From a candidate division KSB1 bacterium (lineage in GTDB: Bacteria > Zhuqueibacterota > Zhuqueibacteria > Thermofontimicrobiales > Thermofontimicrobiaceae), in assembly GCA_034506395.1 (NCBI GenBank), contig JAPDPQ010000004.1:80631-144630 (forward strand): a DNA stretch of 64,000 nt. Reading direction: 5' to 3'. The first letter of the stretch is position 1. Every line of letters starts with the position of its first letter. Shown piece after piece: positions 9,295 to 18,123 of this stretch. The notes below the pieces were generated by a model, which worked only from the letters and a program-made list of their open reading frames with translations, ran no database searches and was not told the origin of the DNA. Both the position numbers and the translations under genes were made by a program.

Positions 9295-9912
9295 TTATTT
9301 TTGAAGGCCAAAGGTATAGGTTCGGGTGATCCAGAGATCAGTAGCCTGACCGTCCTTTTTCGCAGGGACATACCGACCCTTCAGAGCTGCCTCTCGCGCC
9401 GCATTGGCACAAGCATCGCTTCCAGTACTGTTTTCGATGACGATCACCTGAATGACCCTCCCGTTGGCATCGATGTGGAGGCTCAACTTCACCGTTCCCT
9501 GTATCCCCTTCTTCTGTAATTCTTCTGGATATTCGGGAATTACCTCAAATAGCGGCCGGGGTTGGATGATTTGAACTGGCTCAGGGATCAATCCTGAGCC
9601 CGATATCGCAGACGCACTGCTGAAATTAAGCTCGGTATCATCGATCGTGATGTCATCAGGGAGGGCAATGTCATCACTGGGGATAGGTACGGCTGGTCGC
9701 GCTGGCGGCTTCGGTGCCCCCACTTGACGAGTAATTGGAATTTCTTCCACTGTGATAGCGCTGCCGATACATTTGATTTGTTCCGGGCGATTCACTGTGA
9801 CCTTTGGGAATAACAAAAATAGCAAGATCATTACCAGCAAGGTCACCACTAGCGACATCTCGAGTCGGCGATAATAGTGGCTATGAAAGGCTTGTTGAAT
9901 TTTATGTGCCAA
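9295..9912 (-). CDS. TonB-family energy transducer
   Basis: A 205-residue inner-membrane protein. The N-terminal cytoplasmic stub is followed by one membrane helix (~20-36, LVVTLLVMILLFLLFP). A Pro-rich periplasmic linker (~62-80) follows, then a TonB C-terminal domain (~115-205, containing PEYPEELQKKGIQGTVKLSL). TonB proteins couple the proton-motive force, via ExbB/ExbD, to outer-membrane transport; no exbB or exbD lies nearby. The only suitable start is TTG at 9912, with GAGGGA nine bases upstream; an out-of-frame ATG inside the spacer ends at once. The gene is 347 bases from batE and may be transcribed separately. Confidence 0.85.
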   Translation of the reverse strand: MAHKIQQAFHSHYYRRLEMSLVVTLLVMILLFLLFPKVTVNRPEQIKCIGSAITVEEIPITRQVGAPKPPARPAVPIPSDDIALPDDITIDDTELNFSSASAISGSGLIPEPVQIIQPRPLFEVIPEYPEELQKKGIQGTVKLSLHIDANGRVIQVIVIENSTGSDACANAAREAALKGRYVPAKKDGQATDLWITRTYTFGLQK

Positions 9913-10259
9913 TTGTCATATTCCCTCGAATGGCTCGCAAAGACCCATTGAAATTTGGGCGAATACTCATCAATAAATCTCTTGTCGATAAATTTTAAGG
10001 CACTATTCGTTGCATTAACAATCCGATTTTAATCAATCAGTGTTTCCGATGCAAAGCGTTCACCCGAAACATTGCTGATAAGAAAGCTTTTTTCAGCATT
10101 AAATCTGGCGCTGAAATGGGCAGTTAGGGAATATTTGCTGGAGAAACTTTGAGGCTTCGCATCAAGCTGGATTCCCATTTAGTGACCTAAAGCAACTTTG
10201 TTCATCGACATCGCCCGGCAGGGCCAGAGGTTTTCATTTATACGCAACAGCTTGCCAGC
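9913..10259. other. Intergenic region between batE and the TonB-family gene
   Basis: No gene seen in 347 bases. The minus strand has a weak 6-bp stem (TGCTGA/TCAGCA, ~10072-10102) with an A/T-rich loop. It is too weak to call a terminator for the bat operon. Confidence 0.5.
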
Positions 10260-11096
10260 TCAGATAATTTCAAAACTATCGCGTTTTACCCAACCAACTT
10301 TGCCATCGGGGAGCCGAATTCGCGCCCAGTTTTCGCGAGTGTCTTCGATCCGCACTTTAACCCCCTCGTGCAGAGCGAATAGCTCGGTCCCTTGCTCATC
10401 CGGGGAGCTCAGCACTTCTATTTTATCGGATAAGATAATCGCGTCGCGAACTGAATTTTGGTCATGGGTCCGAACGATTAGAATAATGGTAACCAATAAG
10501 AGCAATGCAACCAGCGGTATGAGGCCGACCGAGACAAGACGCTGGATAGCCCGCTTTCGAACCAAAATGTAGAGGATGATGAGCACCGCAACCAAAAGAT
10601 ACAACCCGATAACTATGAAAGTGAGGGTCTCAATGCCCCAAAGCATTTTGATCGTAGTGATCCAGCGGCTCAGGAAGAACTGTGGCGGAATTACGATTTT
10701 ATCCACCACAGATAGATTCGCTATTTGTAGGTTGAACTGAATATCCTCATTTTTCGGATTGAGTCGGGCAGCCCTTTCGTAGTTCAATATGGCGCGGCCA
10801 ATTTGTCGGCTCTTATAATAGGCATTGCCAAGATTGTAATATACTTGCCAACTCTCATAACCGCTGTTGATGATCTCAAGATAGCGGGCGATCGCCTCAG
10901 TATATTGCTCCTGTTGATAGAGCCGATTGGCTTGCTCGAATAAATATTGATTGTGATCGGCTCGAACCGGCCTAATCACCAAAGCTAAGAGCAATGCAAC
11001 TAATGCCCAGCATAATTTGTTTTTCCATTTCAGAACCATATTCACACCAAAGCTAAACTTCATTCTCCGTCGCACCTTTTTCAGTGAGAGGAACAT
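10260..11096 (-). CDS. batE: BatE-like TPR and SH3 membrane protein
   Basis: A 278-residue protein of the Bacteroides aerotolerance (Bat) type. A hydrophobic N-terminal segment (LCWALVALLLALVIRPVRA) is followed by tetratricopeptide repeats (~48-125, e.g. YYNLGNAYYKSRQIGRAILN). Two membrane helices follow (~150-210), then a C-terminal bacterial SH3 domain (~222-278, ending ARIRLPDGKVGWVKRDSFEII). The order TPR, two membrane helices, SH3 is that of BatE. The start ATG is only 3 bases after the batD stop codon, indicating translational coupling; internal Met codons at residues 12 and 20 are possible alternatives. It is the last gene of the operon. Confidence 0.85.
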   Translation of the reverse strand: MFLSLKKVRRRMKFSFGVNMVLKWKNKLCWALVALLLALVIRPVRADHNQYLFEQANRLYQQEQYTEAIARYLEIINSGYESWQVYYNLGNAYYKSRQIGRAILNYERAARLNPKNEDIQFNLQIANLSVVDKIVIPPQFFLSRWITTIKMLWGIETLTFIVIGLYLLVAVLIILYILVRKRAIQRLVSVGLIPLVALLLLVTIILIVRTHDQNSVRDAIILSDKIEVLSSPDEQGTELFALHEGVKVRIEDTRENWARIRLPDGKVGWVKRDSFEII

Positions 11097-11099
11097 ATC

Positions 11100-12941
11100 C
11101 TAAACAATTTTCTCCAGCTCTATGATCGCTTGTTTTGCCTGTTCAAAGAAGCGTTGCATCTCATCCAATCGCGAGTTGGCGGGCGCGAAGCGCTGGTAAT
11201 CACAAATCTGCAAGCAGGTGAGATATTGTTTGATTACCGCCTCATTCACACCACGGGACCGCATTAAGTTTTCCACTTCATCGGTAATTATTCCAGCCGC
11301 GGAAATGTTAAACTTATCACCCAAAAACCCCATTAATGACCGGGAAACCTCTGCATAAAATTGCTTCTGAGTCTTTTCCGATAGCAGCTTTTTCGCATGA
11401 TGAAGCCGCTTCATTGCCATTTGATTGGCTCTGATGCTTCGGGCATAGGCGACATTTTCAGCCAATTTATCTAAATGCCTACGATAACCAGCCGCTACTA
11501 CAATTAATACTACTGGCAGCAGCAAGATCAGCACGAAATAAGCGGATTGATAGAACCAATGCCCTATTCTTTTGAACTCTGGAGATGCTAATTGAATAAA
11601 TCGAATGTCCTTGCCCACCAGACGAATCTCTTCTTTTGAAAGACCTGTGGCGACAGTCATAAATTCGTCGCTGCCCTTCTCGACATCAATCAGCATCTCT
11701 GGGCTCCGTAAGGTGCGATATTGCCCAGTTCCGAGGTCAAAATAGGACAACGTCACTGGCTTGATTCTTTGCTGCCCAGGATAGCGGGGGATAATCACGT
11801 ATTCATAATTTTTATAACCAGTGATCCCATTCTCGGTTCGATCGATTTTTTCAGAAACTTTTGGTTCGTATCGCTCGAAGTCAGGAGGCAATTCCAGCCG
11901 TGGGGCAGGGATCATTTTGATATTGCCCTTCCCAGAGATCTTAACATTAAGGGTAATGGCTTCATTTGTCTTCACCGCTTGCTTGTCTGCTGTAACAGTG
12001 AGATTAAAACTGCCCACCAATCCAGAAAAATCCGAAGGTTTTCCTTCTAACGGCAATGGCATGACCTCAATTGTCACTGGTTTTGACGTCACGATCTGCC
12101 GCACCGTGCGCCCGAAGAATGGATCATCGAAGAAGCTATCAAAAATCGATCGGCGACGTGTTTGAACCCGCACATCACATTCGATCGACATTGGGCTCAC
12201 AGTTTTGGTCCCAGCATCGGTTGGAAATAAAGCCATTTTCCTGATCTCTGCCACAATGTACCTTTTTCCATCCAGGATCTCTTCATGGGTAGCTGGCTGA
12301 TTGCTGCCAGGAAATTCTTCCACCCAGAATCCTGGCGTCTCGGGAAGCTTATTAATGCCAAATTGGGTTACCGAGACGCGGGTATAAATTTTATAGGTCA
12401 AAATCACTGGTTCATTCACGTAAACCCGACGTTTATTTGCAGTGACTCTGAGGAATAGGTTGTCCTCTATTGCTGCATCGAGCGATTGATCGGGTTGCGG
12501 CTGAGGTGTTCGCCTGGGCTGGGTTCCTGGCGTTTGACCGCTTGCAACCACTTCGATATTGATCGGCTGAGAGCGAAACTCGCGATCTCCGTATTTGATC
12601 ACTGCTGCAGGGATCGTAAACTTACCGATCGCTGTGGCCATATAGGTGAATGAAAACGAACGCGAGACCGACATCCGGCCGTTGATGATCTGAATATTTT
12701 GTGATGTTCCAGAACTGCCGAGGTAACTGGCAAAGGCGCTCAAATCTGGCAATTGGGGATCTCCAGCCGCATTGGCCTTTTCGCCAGAGATCTCAATGGT
12801 TAGCGTGAACGGTTGATTCAAACCTATAACCGTCCGATCCACTGAGGCCGAAATCTCTATCTCAGCCCCGAGCCCGAGGGGCGCGTTCATTATCAAAAAT
12901 ATCCCCAGGATCAATATTGGAACGATCCGTTTGCCTTTCAT
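11100..12941 (-). CDS. batD: BatD family protein
   Basis: A 613-residue periplasmic/membrane protein. Signal peptide MKGKRIVPILILGIFLIMNA is followed by several Ig-like beta domains. One contains the typical PVILTYKIYTRVSV segment, and another TNEAITLNVKISGKGNIKMI. A C-terminal membrane helix lies at ~465-490 (YFVLILLLPVVLIVVAAG), followed by a helical cytoplasmic tail. This is the BatD/oxygen-tolerance architecture and length. Bat proteins are thought to form a membrane complex with the von Willebrand A proteins BatA and BatB, and roles in envelope stress have been proposed; the molecular job is not settled. The ATG is preceded by GAGGT at good spacing. It is the largest of three BatD-like genes in this locus. 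Confidence 0.88.
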   Translation of the reverse strand: MKGKRIVPILILGIFLIMNAPLGLGAEIEISASVDRTVIGLNQPFTLTIEISGEKANAAGDPQLPDLSAFASYLGSSGTSQNIQIINGRMSVSRSFSFTYMATAIGKFTIPAAVIKYGDREFRSQPINIEVVASGQTPGTQPRRTPQPQPDQSLDAAIEDNLFLRVTANKRRVYVNEPVILTYKIYTRVSVTQFGINKLPETPGFWVEEFPGSNQPATHEEILDGKRYIVAEIRKMALFPTDAGTKTVSPMSIECDVRVQTRRRSIFDSFFDDPFFGRTVRQIVTSKPVTIEVMPLPLEGKPSDFSGLVGSFNLTVTADKQAVKTNEAITLNVKISGKGNIKMIPAPRLELPPDFERYEPKVSEKIDRTENGITGYKNYEYVIIPRYPGQQRIKPVTLSYFDLGTGQYRTLRSPEMLIDVEKGSDEFMTVATGLSKEEIRLVGKDIRFIQLASPEFKRIGHWFYQSAYFVLILLLPVVLIVVAAGYRRHLDKLAENVAYARSIRANQMAMKRLHHAKKLLSEKTQKQFYAEVSRSLMGFLGDKFNISAAGIITDEVENLMRSRGVNEAVIKQYLTCLQICDYQRFAPANSRLDEMQRFFEQAKQAIIELEKIV

Positions 12942-13038
12942 TCTGTACCTCTATATCTGAATGTTTCAGATTCTCTTGTTTCAAATAGGATTTCTCATTA
13001 ATACTTTTTATAATTGCCGAGCGCAAATCGCTTCCAGC

Positions 13039-13773
13039 TTACCAATCCTTCAAGACCCGCACTGATCCTGTCCTCACTTTGCTTCGCTCTTTCTGCAAAT
13101 CCTTTTCATCTTTGTTCAACGCATCTAAAATGCGTTCCGCCTCCTCTTTGCTCATTTGCTGCTGATCGCGCTGCTCTCCTGATGGCTGTTGTTGCTGATC
13201 TTGCTGTTGTTCGGCTTGTTCCTGTTGCTCTTTCTGCTGCTCTTGTTCCTGTTGCTGATCCTGTTGTTGATCTTGTCCCGATTGCTGGTGCTGTTCCTGC
13301 TGTTGCTGCACACCGCTTTGCGGTTGCTTTTGTGCCTGATTTTTGAGCTGCGTCCGGACAAATTCCAGATTGTACTTCGCATCCTCGTCGTCGGGATTCA
13401 ATCGCAGCGCCTGTGTATAAGCTAATATGCTTTCTGGCAATTTTCCAGCCCGATAGAGGGCATTGCCCATGTTATAATACGCCTTGGATTGTTTCAGCAC
13501 ATCATTCGATGACAGACTTTTCTCATAAGATTTTAATGCCTCTTCATAATTTCTCTTTTTATAGAGCGTGTTTCCAATATTGAAATGGATGATTGGATTT
13601 TCAGGATTGCTCACCAATGCATCCCGATACTTATTGTTGGCTTCATCATATTTTTGCTCGCTATAAAGCCGATTGCCCTCCAGCACCTGCCTTCGGCCTG
13701 GCTGGGCCATGATCGTCGGTGCAGTGAACACCAGGAACAAAAGCCCCATCCAAATTCGATTAAAAGCGACCAC
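13039..13773 (-). CDS. batC: BatC-like TPR protein with Gln-rich region
   Basis: A 244-residue exported protein with signal peptide (cleavage near TIMAQ). About three TPR units (~30-135) include FNIGNTLYKKRNYEEALKSY and YNMGNALYRAGKLPESILAY. A Gln/Glu-rich low-complexity stretch (~150-205) follows, then a charged C-terminal helix. TPR plus a low-complexity tail is characteristic of BatC. The start is GTG at 13773 with GGAGG six bases upstream, and it overlaps the last 14 bases of batB. The low-complexity region is written in CAG/CAA-type codons and is prone to slippage, so its length may vary between strains. Confidence 0.85.
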   Translation of the reverse strand: MVAFNRIWMGLLFLVFTAPTIMAQPGRRQVLEGNRLYSEQKYDEANNKYRDALVSNPENPIIHFNIGNTLYKKRNYEEALKSYEKSLSSNDVLKQSKAYYNMGNALYRAGKLPESILAYTQALRLNPDDEDAKYNLEFVRTQLKNQAQKQPQSGVQQQQEQHQQSGQDQQQDQQQEQEQQKEQQEQAEQQQDQQQQPSGEQRDQQQMSKEEAERILDALNKDEKDLQKERSKVRTGSVRVLKDW

Positions 13774-14788
13774 GCCATTCCTCCTTCACCTTGCGTCGCT
13801 CTGAGATGAATACCTCCGCAATCAGCAAGATGATGCTAAAAATCAAGACATATTGAAATCGATCTTCATATTGGGAGAACTTCAGCGATGCTAATTCTTT
13901 CTTTTCCATTTTGGAAATCTCTTCATAGATTTTCTTCAACTCGCTTTCCCCTCCACTCGCCCGATAGTATTTTCCGCCAGTTTGCAAGGCGATCTTTTCA
14001 AGCGTCACTTCATCCAGTTTGCTGGTCACGACTTGATTATCACGATCTTTTTTATAACCAATATTGCGACCGAATTGATCATAGATTGGGATGGGCACGC
14101 CCTGAACAGATCCGATGCCGACAGTGTAAATAACGACGCCCTCTTTTTCGGCAATCTCAGCCGCCTTCAACGGTTCTCCCTCATGATCTTCGCCATCAGT
14201 GATGAGGATCAGCACTTTATGTTTCCGTTCGCGTTCATCGAAGGTCTGCACCGCTTTTAAAATCGCTGCCCCAATAGCAGTTCCTGGCGTGGGCAGCAGA
14301 TCACTGTCCATGATATCCAGAAACATCTTCGCCGCCCCATAGTCCAACGTCAAAGGACATTGAACAAAAGCATCGCCAGCAAAGGCAATGAGGCCAATCC
14401 GGTCGCCCTGCAACAAATCAATAATGTTGGACACCATATGCTTCGCCTTCTCAAGTCGATTCGGCTTGATGTCTTCCGCCTTCATGGAAAGCGATACGTC
14501 AATGGCGACCAAGATGTCAACCCCCTCCCGTTTCACCTCTTCCAGTTTGGTGCCGATTTGGGGCCGAGCCACGGCCAAAATCATAAAGACGACCGACAAA
14601 ATAATTAATGCCACCTTCCCCAACTGCCGCTGTCGGCTAATCGATTGCGTCAGCTTCTTAATTAATTCCAAATTGCCAAAGCGAGCTAACGCTTGCTTTT
14701 TCCATCGGAATGCCATGACATAAAAAACGATCAACAGGGGGATCAACCAGAATAATTGTAAAAAAATTTGATGTGCAAACCGCAACAT
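13760..14788 (-). CDS. batB: BatB, von Willebrand factor A membrane protein
   Basis: A 342-residue inner-membrane protein. Two N-terminal helices (~12-27 and ~57-75) precede a VWA domain (~90-290) with an intact metal-ion-dependent adhesion site: DVSLSM, the Thr of TPGTAIG, and ITDGEDHEG. The C-terminus has one further helix (VLIFSIILLIAEVFI). The closing FVQCPLTLDYGAAKMFL segment is typical of Bat VWA proteins. BatB pairs with BatA; VWA domains bind protein ligands through a divalent metal. The gene overlaps batC by 14 bases, so the two are likely coupled. Confidence 0.9.
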   Translation of the reverse strand: MLRFAHQIFLQLFWLIPLLIVFYVMAFRWKKQALARFGNLELIKKLTQSISRQRQLGKVALIILSVVFMILAVARPQIGTKLEEVKREGVDILVAIDVSLSMKAEDIKPNRLEKAKHMVSNIIDLLQGDRIGLIAFAGDAFVQCPLTLDYGAAKMFLDIMDSDLLPTPGTAIGAAILKAVQTFDERERKHKVLILITDGEDHEGEPLKAAEIAEKEGVVIYTVGIGSVQGVPIPIYDQFGRNIGYKKDRDNQVVTSKLDEVTLEKIALQTGGKYYRASGGESELKKIYEEISKMEKKELASLKFSQYEDRFQYVLIFSIILLIAEVFISERRKVKEEWRGRF

Positions 14789-14867
14789 AGTTATTCATCC
14801 ATTGTATCTCGTCTTATCCATTTGCTGGAGTGTTAGCAAGAGACTGCCCAATGGGTATTTTCGATCA

Positions 14868-15863
14868 TCAGGGGATCTTTCGGAAACGGGTGTTGGCTAA
14901 AACAATTTCCACAACCAGAACCCCCAGTGCCAGCAGCACCAAATTGACGAACAGCTCATGATACCGCGTGAATTGTTTTACCTCGATTTTGGTTTTTTCC
15001 ATCTCTCCGATCTCGCGATAGATATTCTGGAGGCTGGTCTTATCAGTAGCGCGGAAATATCGCCCACCCGTAATATTCGCGATCTTTGTGAGGACTTCTT
15101 CATCGATATCGACCTTCATAGGAACATATCGTTTTCCCAAAAACGGGTCATCGATCGGATAGAGCGCCTCTCCCTTGCCACCAGCGCCGATGGTGTAGAT
15201 CCGTATATTCAGTGCCTTCGCAAGACGGGCAGCAGTGACTGGGTCCAACTCACCGCGGTTATTGCGACCATCGGTGAGCAAAATGACCACCTTGCTTTTC
15301 GCTTTACTGGTGCGAAGACGATTGACACAATTGGCAATGGCCATTCCAATAGCCGTCCCATCCTCGATCATCCCGATTTTGATCTCCTTCAAGAAGCTTA
15401 ATAGAATCCCATAATCGAGCGTCAATGGGCATTGAGTGAAGCTTTTTCCCGAAAAAACGACCATCCCAATTCGATCGTTGGTTCTCCCTCTGATGAATTC
15501 TTCAGCGACCTCCTTGGCCACATCGAGGCGATTCTGATGGCGCGCCAGATCTTCCGCAAGCATACTGCTAGAAACGTCCATGGCAAGGATAATATCAATC
15601 CCTTCGGTGATGATTTGCTCTTCTTTGCTGCTGGACTGTGGCCGGGCAAAGCCGACGATCAGCAAAGTGATTACCACCAGCCGCAGCAAAAACAGCGCAT
15701 GCCGATATTTTTGGGATGGTGTTTTGCCAATATTTTTGATAATCCCCACATTGGAGAAGCGCAACGTGCCGCTCGCTTTCCGGTATTTTTTCAAGTACCA
15801 GAAAATCATAATCGGGATAATCACCAATAAGGCTAAAAATTCTGGATTGGCAAATCGAAACAT
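14868..15863 (-). CDS. batA: BatA, von Willebrand factor A membrane protein
   Basis: A 331-residue paralogue of BatB with the same plan: N-terminal helices (~8-24 and ~57-75), a VWA domain (~85-280) with DVSSSM, DGTAIGMAIANCVNRL and LLTDGRNNRGE, and a C-terminal helix (LVNLVLLALGVLVVEIVLA). The metal site looks complete. The start ATG has AGGAGG 11 bases upstream, inside the end of the preceding BatD-like gene, whose stop codon is 3 bases away. A 79-base gap separates batA from batB. Confidence 0.9.
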   Translation of the reverse strand: MFRFANPEFLALLVIIPIMIFWYLKKYRKASGTLRFSNVGIIKNIGKTPSQKYRHALFLLRLVVITLLIVGFARPQSSSKEEQIITEGIDIILAMDVSSSMLAEDLARHQNRLDVAKEVAEEFIRGRTNDRIGMVVFSGKSFTQCPLTLDYGILLSFLKEIKIGMIEDGTAIGMAIANCVNRLRTSKAKSKVVILLTDGRNNRGELDPVTAARLAKALNIRIYTIGAGGKGEALYPIDDPFLGKRYVPMKVDIDEEVLTKIANITGGRYFRATDKTSLQNIYREIGEMEKTKIEVKQFTRYHELFVNLVLLALGVLVVEIVLANTRFRKIP

Positions 15864-15866
15864 TGC

Positions 15867-16922
15867 TTACTTCACCTCCTCAGCAATCGCATCTGCCTTA
15901 TGGCTCATTTCATCAGCCTTGGCAGCTTCGGTTGATTGAGCCACCATATCACCCACCGCCACTGTTTCTTCTTCAATGACGATTTTGGTGCGATTGACAA
16001 TCTCAAATGCCTGTGCGATCGCCCTTTGGTTTTCCGCTTCGGTGGGAATGTATTTGGCAAATTTCACCAGGTCGCAAGCTAGTAGAAAATCCTCTACCAA
16101 TTGAACCACTTCCGATTCGATCTCCGCCTCGATCATGGCATCGATCAACTGCGTGGTAGTCATTTCAATCGCTGGAATGAAATACCGGCCTTCAATATAA
16201 CGTCGAATGATCTCGGAGATCCGAATATAGAATTGTTTTATCTCTCCAGTTTGCAAGAGTGATGCTTGCAACAGCTGCTCTAATGCTTCAAGTGCCACTT
16301 CATGAGGCGGTCGCGGTGGCTTTTCTGCGCGAGGAATTAGCCCCTTCCCCTGCCGAATCCGTTGAATCACAATATAGCTGAGAATGCCAATAGCAAGGAC
16401 AATCATCGCAGCGATGGCGTAGCGGATGTACTGCTTCCAATCCCTTTCAATGACCAGAGGCGGCTTGATGTCTCGAATATCACCAGCCTCGCTAGGTTTG
16501 AGACTCTCTACTACGATCTTGATCTGTTCTGTGGCAAGCTCCTGCCACGTGGTATCACCAGGTAGCTGATAGCGAATTGAGACCGGTGGAATTTCATACT
16601 CCCCAATATCGAAAGTCGAGATGATGTATTCGCGACGCTGAACAATTTCGCCTCCCCGCTTCTCTGGTGTCAGATCATTATAATCGCGAATTTCGAACTG
16701 CCCCAAATTTGCTCCTAACTCTGGCAATGCTATTGTCACATCGCTATCATGGCTGATGATGATCGAATATCGGATCAGATCTCCAATTTTTATTTTGTTT
16801 TTATCAACTCGGGCTTCAATGGTAACTCTCCCGCCAGCGATCAGTAATCCAGCGGCAAAGGCCGCGCACGACCAAATCAACCCGAACAGCAATGACTTTC
16901 TCAAATCCATCTTAGAACCCAT
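15867..16922 (-). CDS. BatD-like membrane protein (second copy in the locus)
   Basis: About 351 residues. I prefer the ATG at 16922 (AAGGTGG seven bases upstream) over the more distal ATG at 16955. The protein has a signal or anchor segment (LLFGLIWSCAAFAAGLLIAGG), then one BatD-type Ig domain (IEARVDKNKIKIGDLIRYSI). A membrane helix (YAIAAMIVLAIGILSYIVIQ) is followed by a cytoplasmic helical domain of ~140 residues with IKQFYIRISEIIRRYIEGRY. The same helical domain is found in DUF4381-type proteins and in the third BatD-like gene here. It sits directly before batA in the operon (3-base gap), where many Bat loci carry a small DUF4381-like gene. Confidence 0.8.
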   Translation of the reverse strand: MGSKMDLRKSLLFGLIWSCAAFAAGLLIAGGRVTIEARVDKNKIKIGDLIRYSIIISHDSDVTIALPELGANLGQFEIRDYNDLTPEKRGGEIVQRREYIISTFDIGEYEIPPVSIRYQLPGDTTWQELATEQIKIVVESLKPSEAGDIRDIKPPLVIERDWKQYIRYAIAAMIVLAIGILSYIVIQRIRQGKGLIPRAEKPPRPPHEVALEALEQLLQASLLQTGEIKQFYIRISEIIRRYIEGRYFIPAIEMTTTQLIDAMIEAEIESEVVQLVEDFLLACDLVKFAKYIPTEAENQRAIAQAFEIVNRTKIVIEEETVAVGDMVAQSTEAAKADEMSHKADAIAEEVK

Positions 16923-17035
16923 TTCAAGCCACCTTTCAATCATCGCCCGCAACATTCAACAAGCAGCATTTCAACTTGAACGAAGGCTTCTTGTGTGTGG
17001 TTGCTTAAATTCGTGCTCCGAGCTCACATTACCCT

Positions 17036-17965
17036 TTAATTTAAAACATCATCGAAAACTTGAACTCCCTCGGCACGCATCAATCGTTCTACCATCCGCC
17101 GATATACATCTTGTTGACGTTCGATCAACAGATCTTGCGCCACCTGTTGCTGCACTTCTTCAAACGGCTTTTCTCGAATTACGTTTCCTTCTTTATCCTT
17201 CTCCACATATTTCTCTTTATTGGCGCGATAATAGAGCTCAACATCGGCAGGTTCGATTTTAATCTCTTTTCGGATTTGATCCTGCAGATATTTCTGAACC
17301 ATGATGCTTTTTTTCGCCTGAAACGCGGCCTCAATGACCTCTGGTTCCTTATCCAGGCCCATGTTTTGAGCTGACCTATATAATAGTTCAGTTAGAATAT
17401 ATTGATTGAGAAACTCCAGCTTTTTCTCTTTGGTATTGTATTGGGCGCGGATTGACGGGGGCAACTGGTTGAGCTCAAAATCAATATCTCCCTGGGTGAT
17501 CTCTCTCGATCCAATGCGCGCCACAACCGCTCCAGGCCGCTTGGTCGGAACGGCCTGAGCGTCCAGACTGGTCGTCTCTTTTAACGTCTGAGCAGCGTCT
17601 TCGCTGCGCTCCAACCGCTCCAAGCAGGCAATGATTTTCTGGTCCACTTGACGCCGCAAATCATCTCTTGGGTTGAAATATTTGACACGAATATAATATG
17701 CCAGCGCATTCTCATAATCTTTCAAGCGCTCGAAATAGATATCGCCAATGGTATAGCTGATATTGGCTTGCTCGGTCTCATCCAATTTATAATTGTTCAA
17801 ATATCGCGCGTATTCAGCGGCAGATTGTTTGAACAACTGCCGATTGTAAAGCTCATTGGCATAATTTCGTGCCTGGTCCTTGCTCATATTCGGCTCTAAC
17901 GAACGGGAGCAGTGGCTTAGCAAGATCAGGCTTAGCATCGTAATTAGGACCAGCCTATTTCTCAT
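17036..17965 (-). CDS. SurA-like chaperone lipoprotein lacking the prolyl-isomerase domain
   Basis: A 309-residue lipoprotein with lipobox LLSHC (Cys19). Residues ~30-125 look like TPR helices (e.g. ANISYTIGDIYFERLKDYEN). Residues ~150-300 match the SurA/PrsA N-terminal chaperone fold: VVARIGSREITQGDIDFEL, then EFLNQYILTELLYRSAQNMG and VELYYRANKEKY. In PpiC/SurA proteins a ~90-residue parvulin domain follows this last helix. Here only a ~15-residue linker intervenes before the closing helix (PFEEVQQQVAQDLLIERQQD). I infer an envelope chaperone without isomerase activity. The start ATG follows GGAGGG. It lies inside the Bat locus between the DUF58 and BatD-like genes, with small gaps on both sides. 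Confidence 0.75.
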   Translation of the reverse strand: MRNRLVLITMLSLILLSHCSRSLEPNMSKDQARNYANELYNRQLFKQSAAEYARYLNNYKLDETEQANISYTIGDIYFERLKDYENALAYYIRVKYFNPRDDLRRQVDQKIIACLERLERSEDAAQTLKETTSLDAQAVPTKRPGAVVARIGSREITQGDIDFELNQLPPSIRAQYNTKEKKLEFLNQYILTELLYRSAQNMGLDKEPEVIEAAFQAKKSIMVQKYLQDQIRKEIKIEPADVELYYRANKEKYVEKDKEGNVIREKPFEEVQQQVAQDLLIERQQDVYRRMVERLMRAEGVQVFDDVLN

Positions 17966-18123
17966 TCTCGATTTCCCTCCGGCTATTAATGAAGTGAACT
18001 GTTAAAATCATGCTGTCCAATTGGCAGCAATCCTTAGGTGTTTTTCATTTTTTCTTTTTCAATATCACATGCAATGCCAAGTTGAAGCTCTACTTTGAAG
18101 CAAACAAAATAACCTCCTTCATG

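Noticed and set aside
10072..10102. TGCTGA/TCAGCA stem after batE
   Set aside because: Too short and no T-run on the minus strand.
13152..13425. Long Leu-rich and Asn/Ser-rich open frames opposite or alongside batC
   Set aside because: They arise from the repetitive CAG/CAA codons of the BatC Gln-rich region read in other frames.
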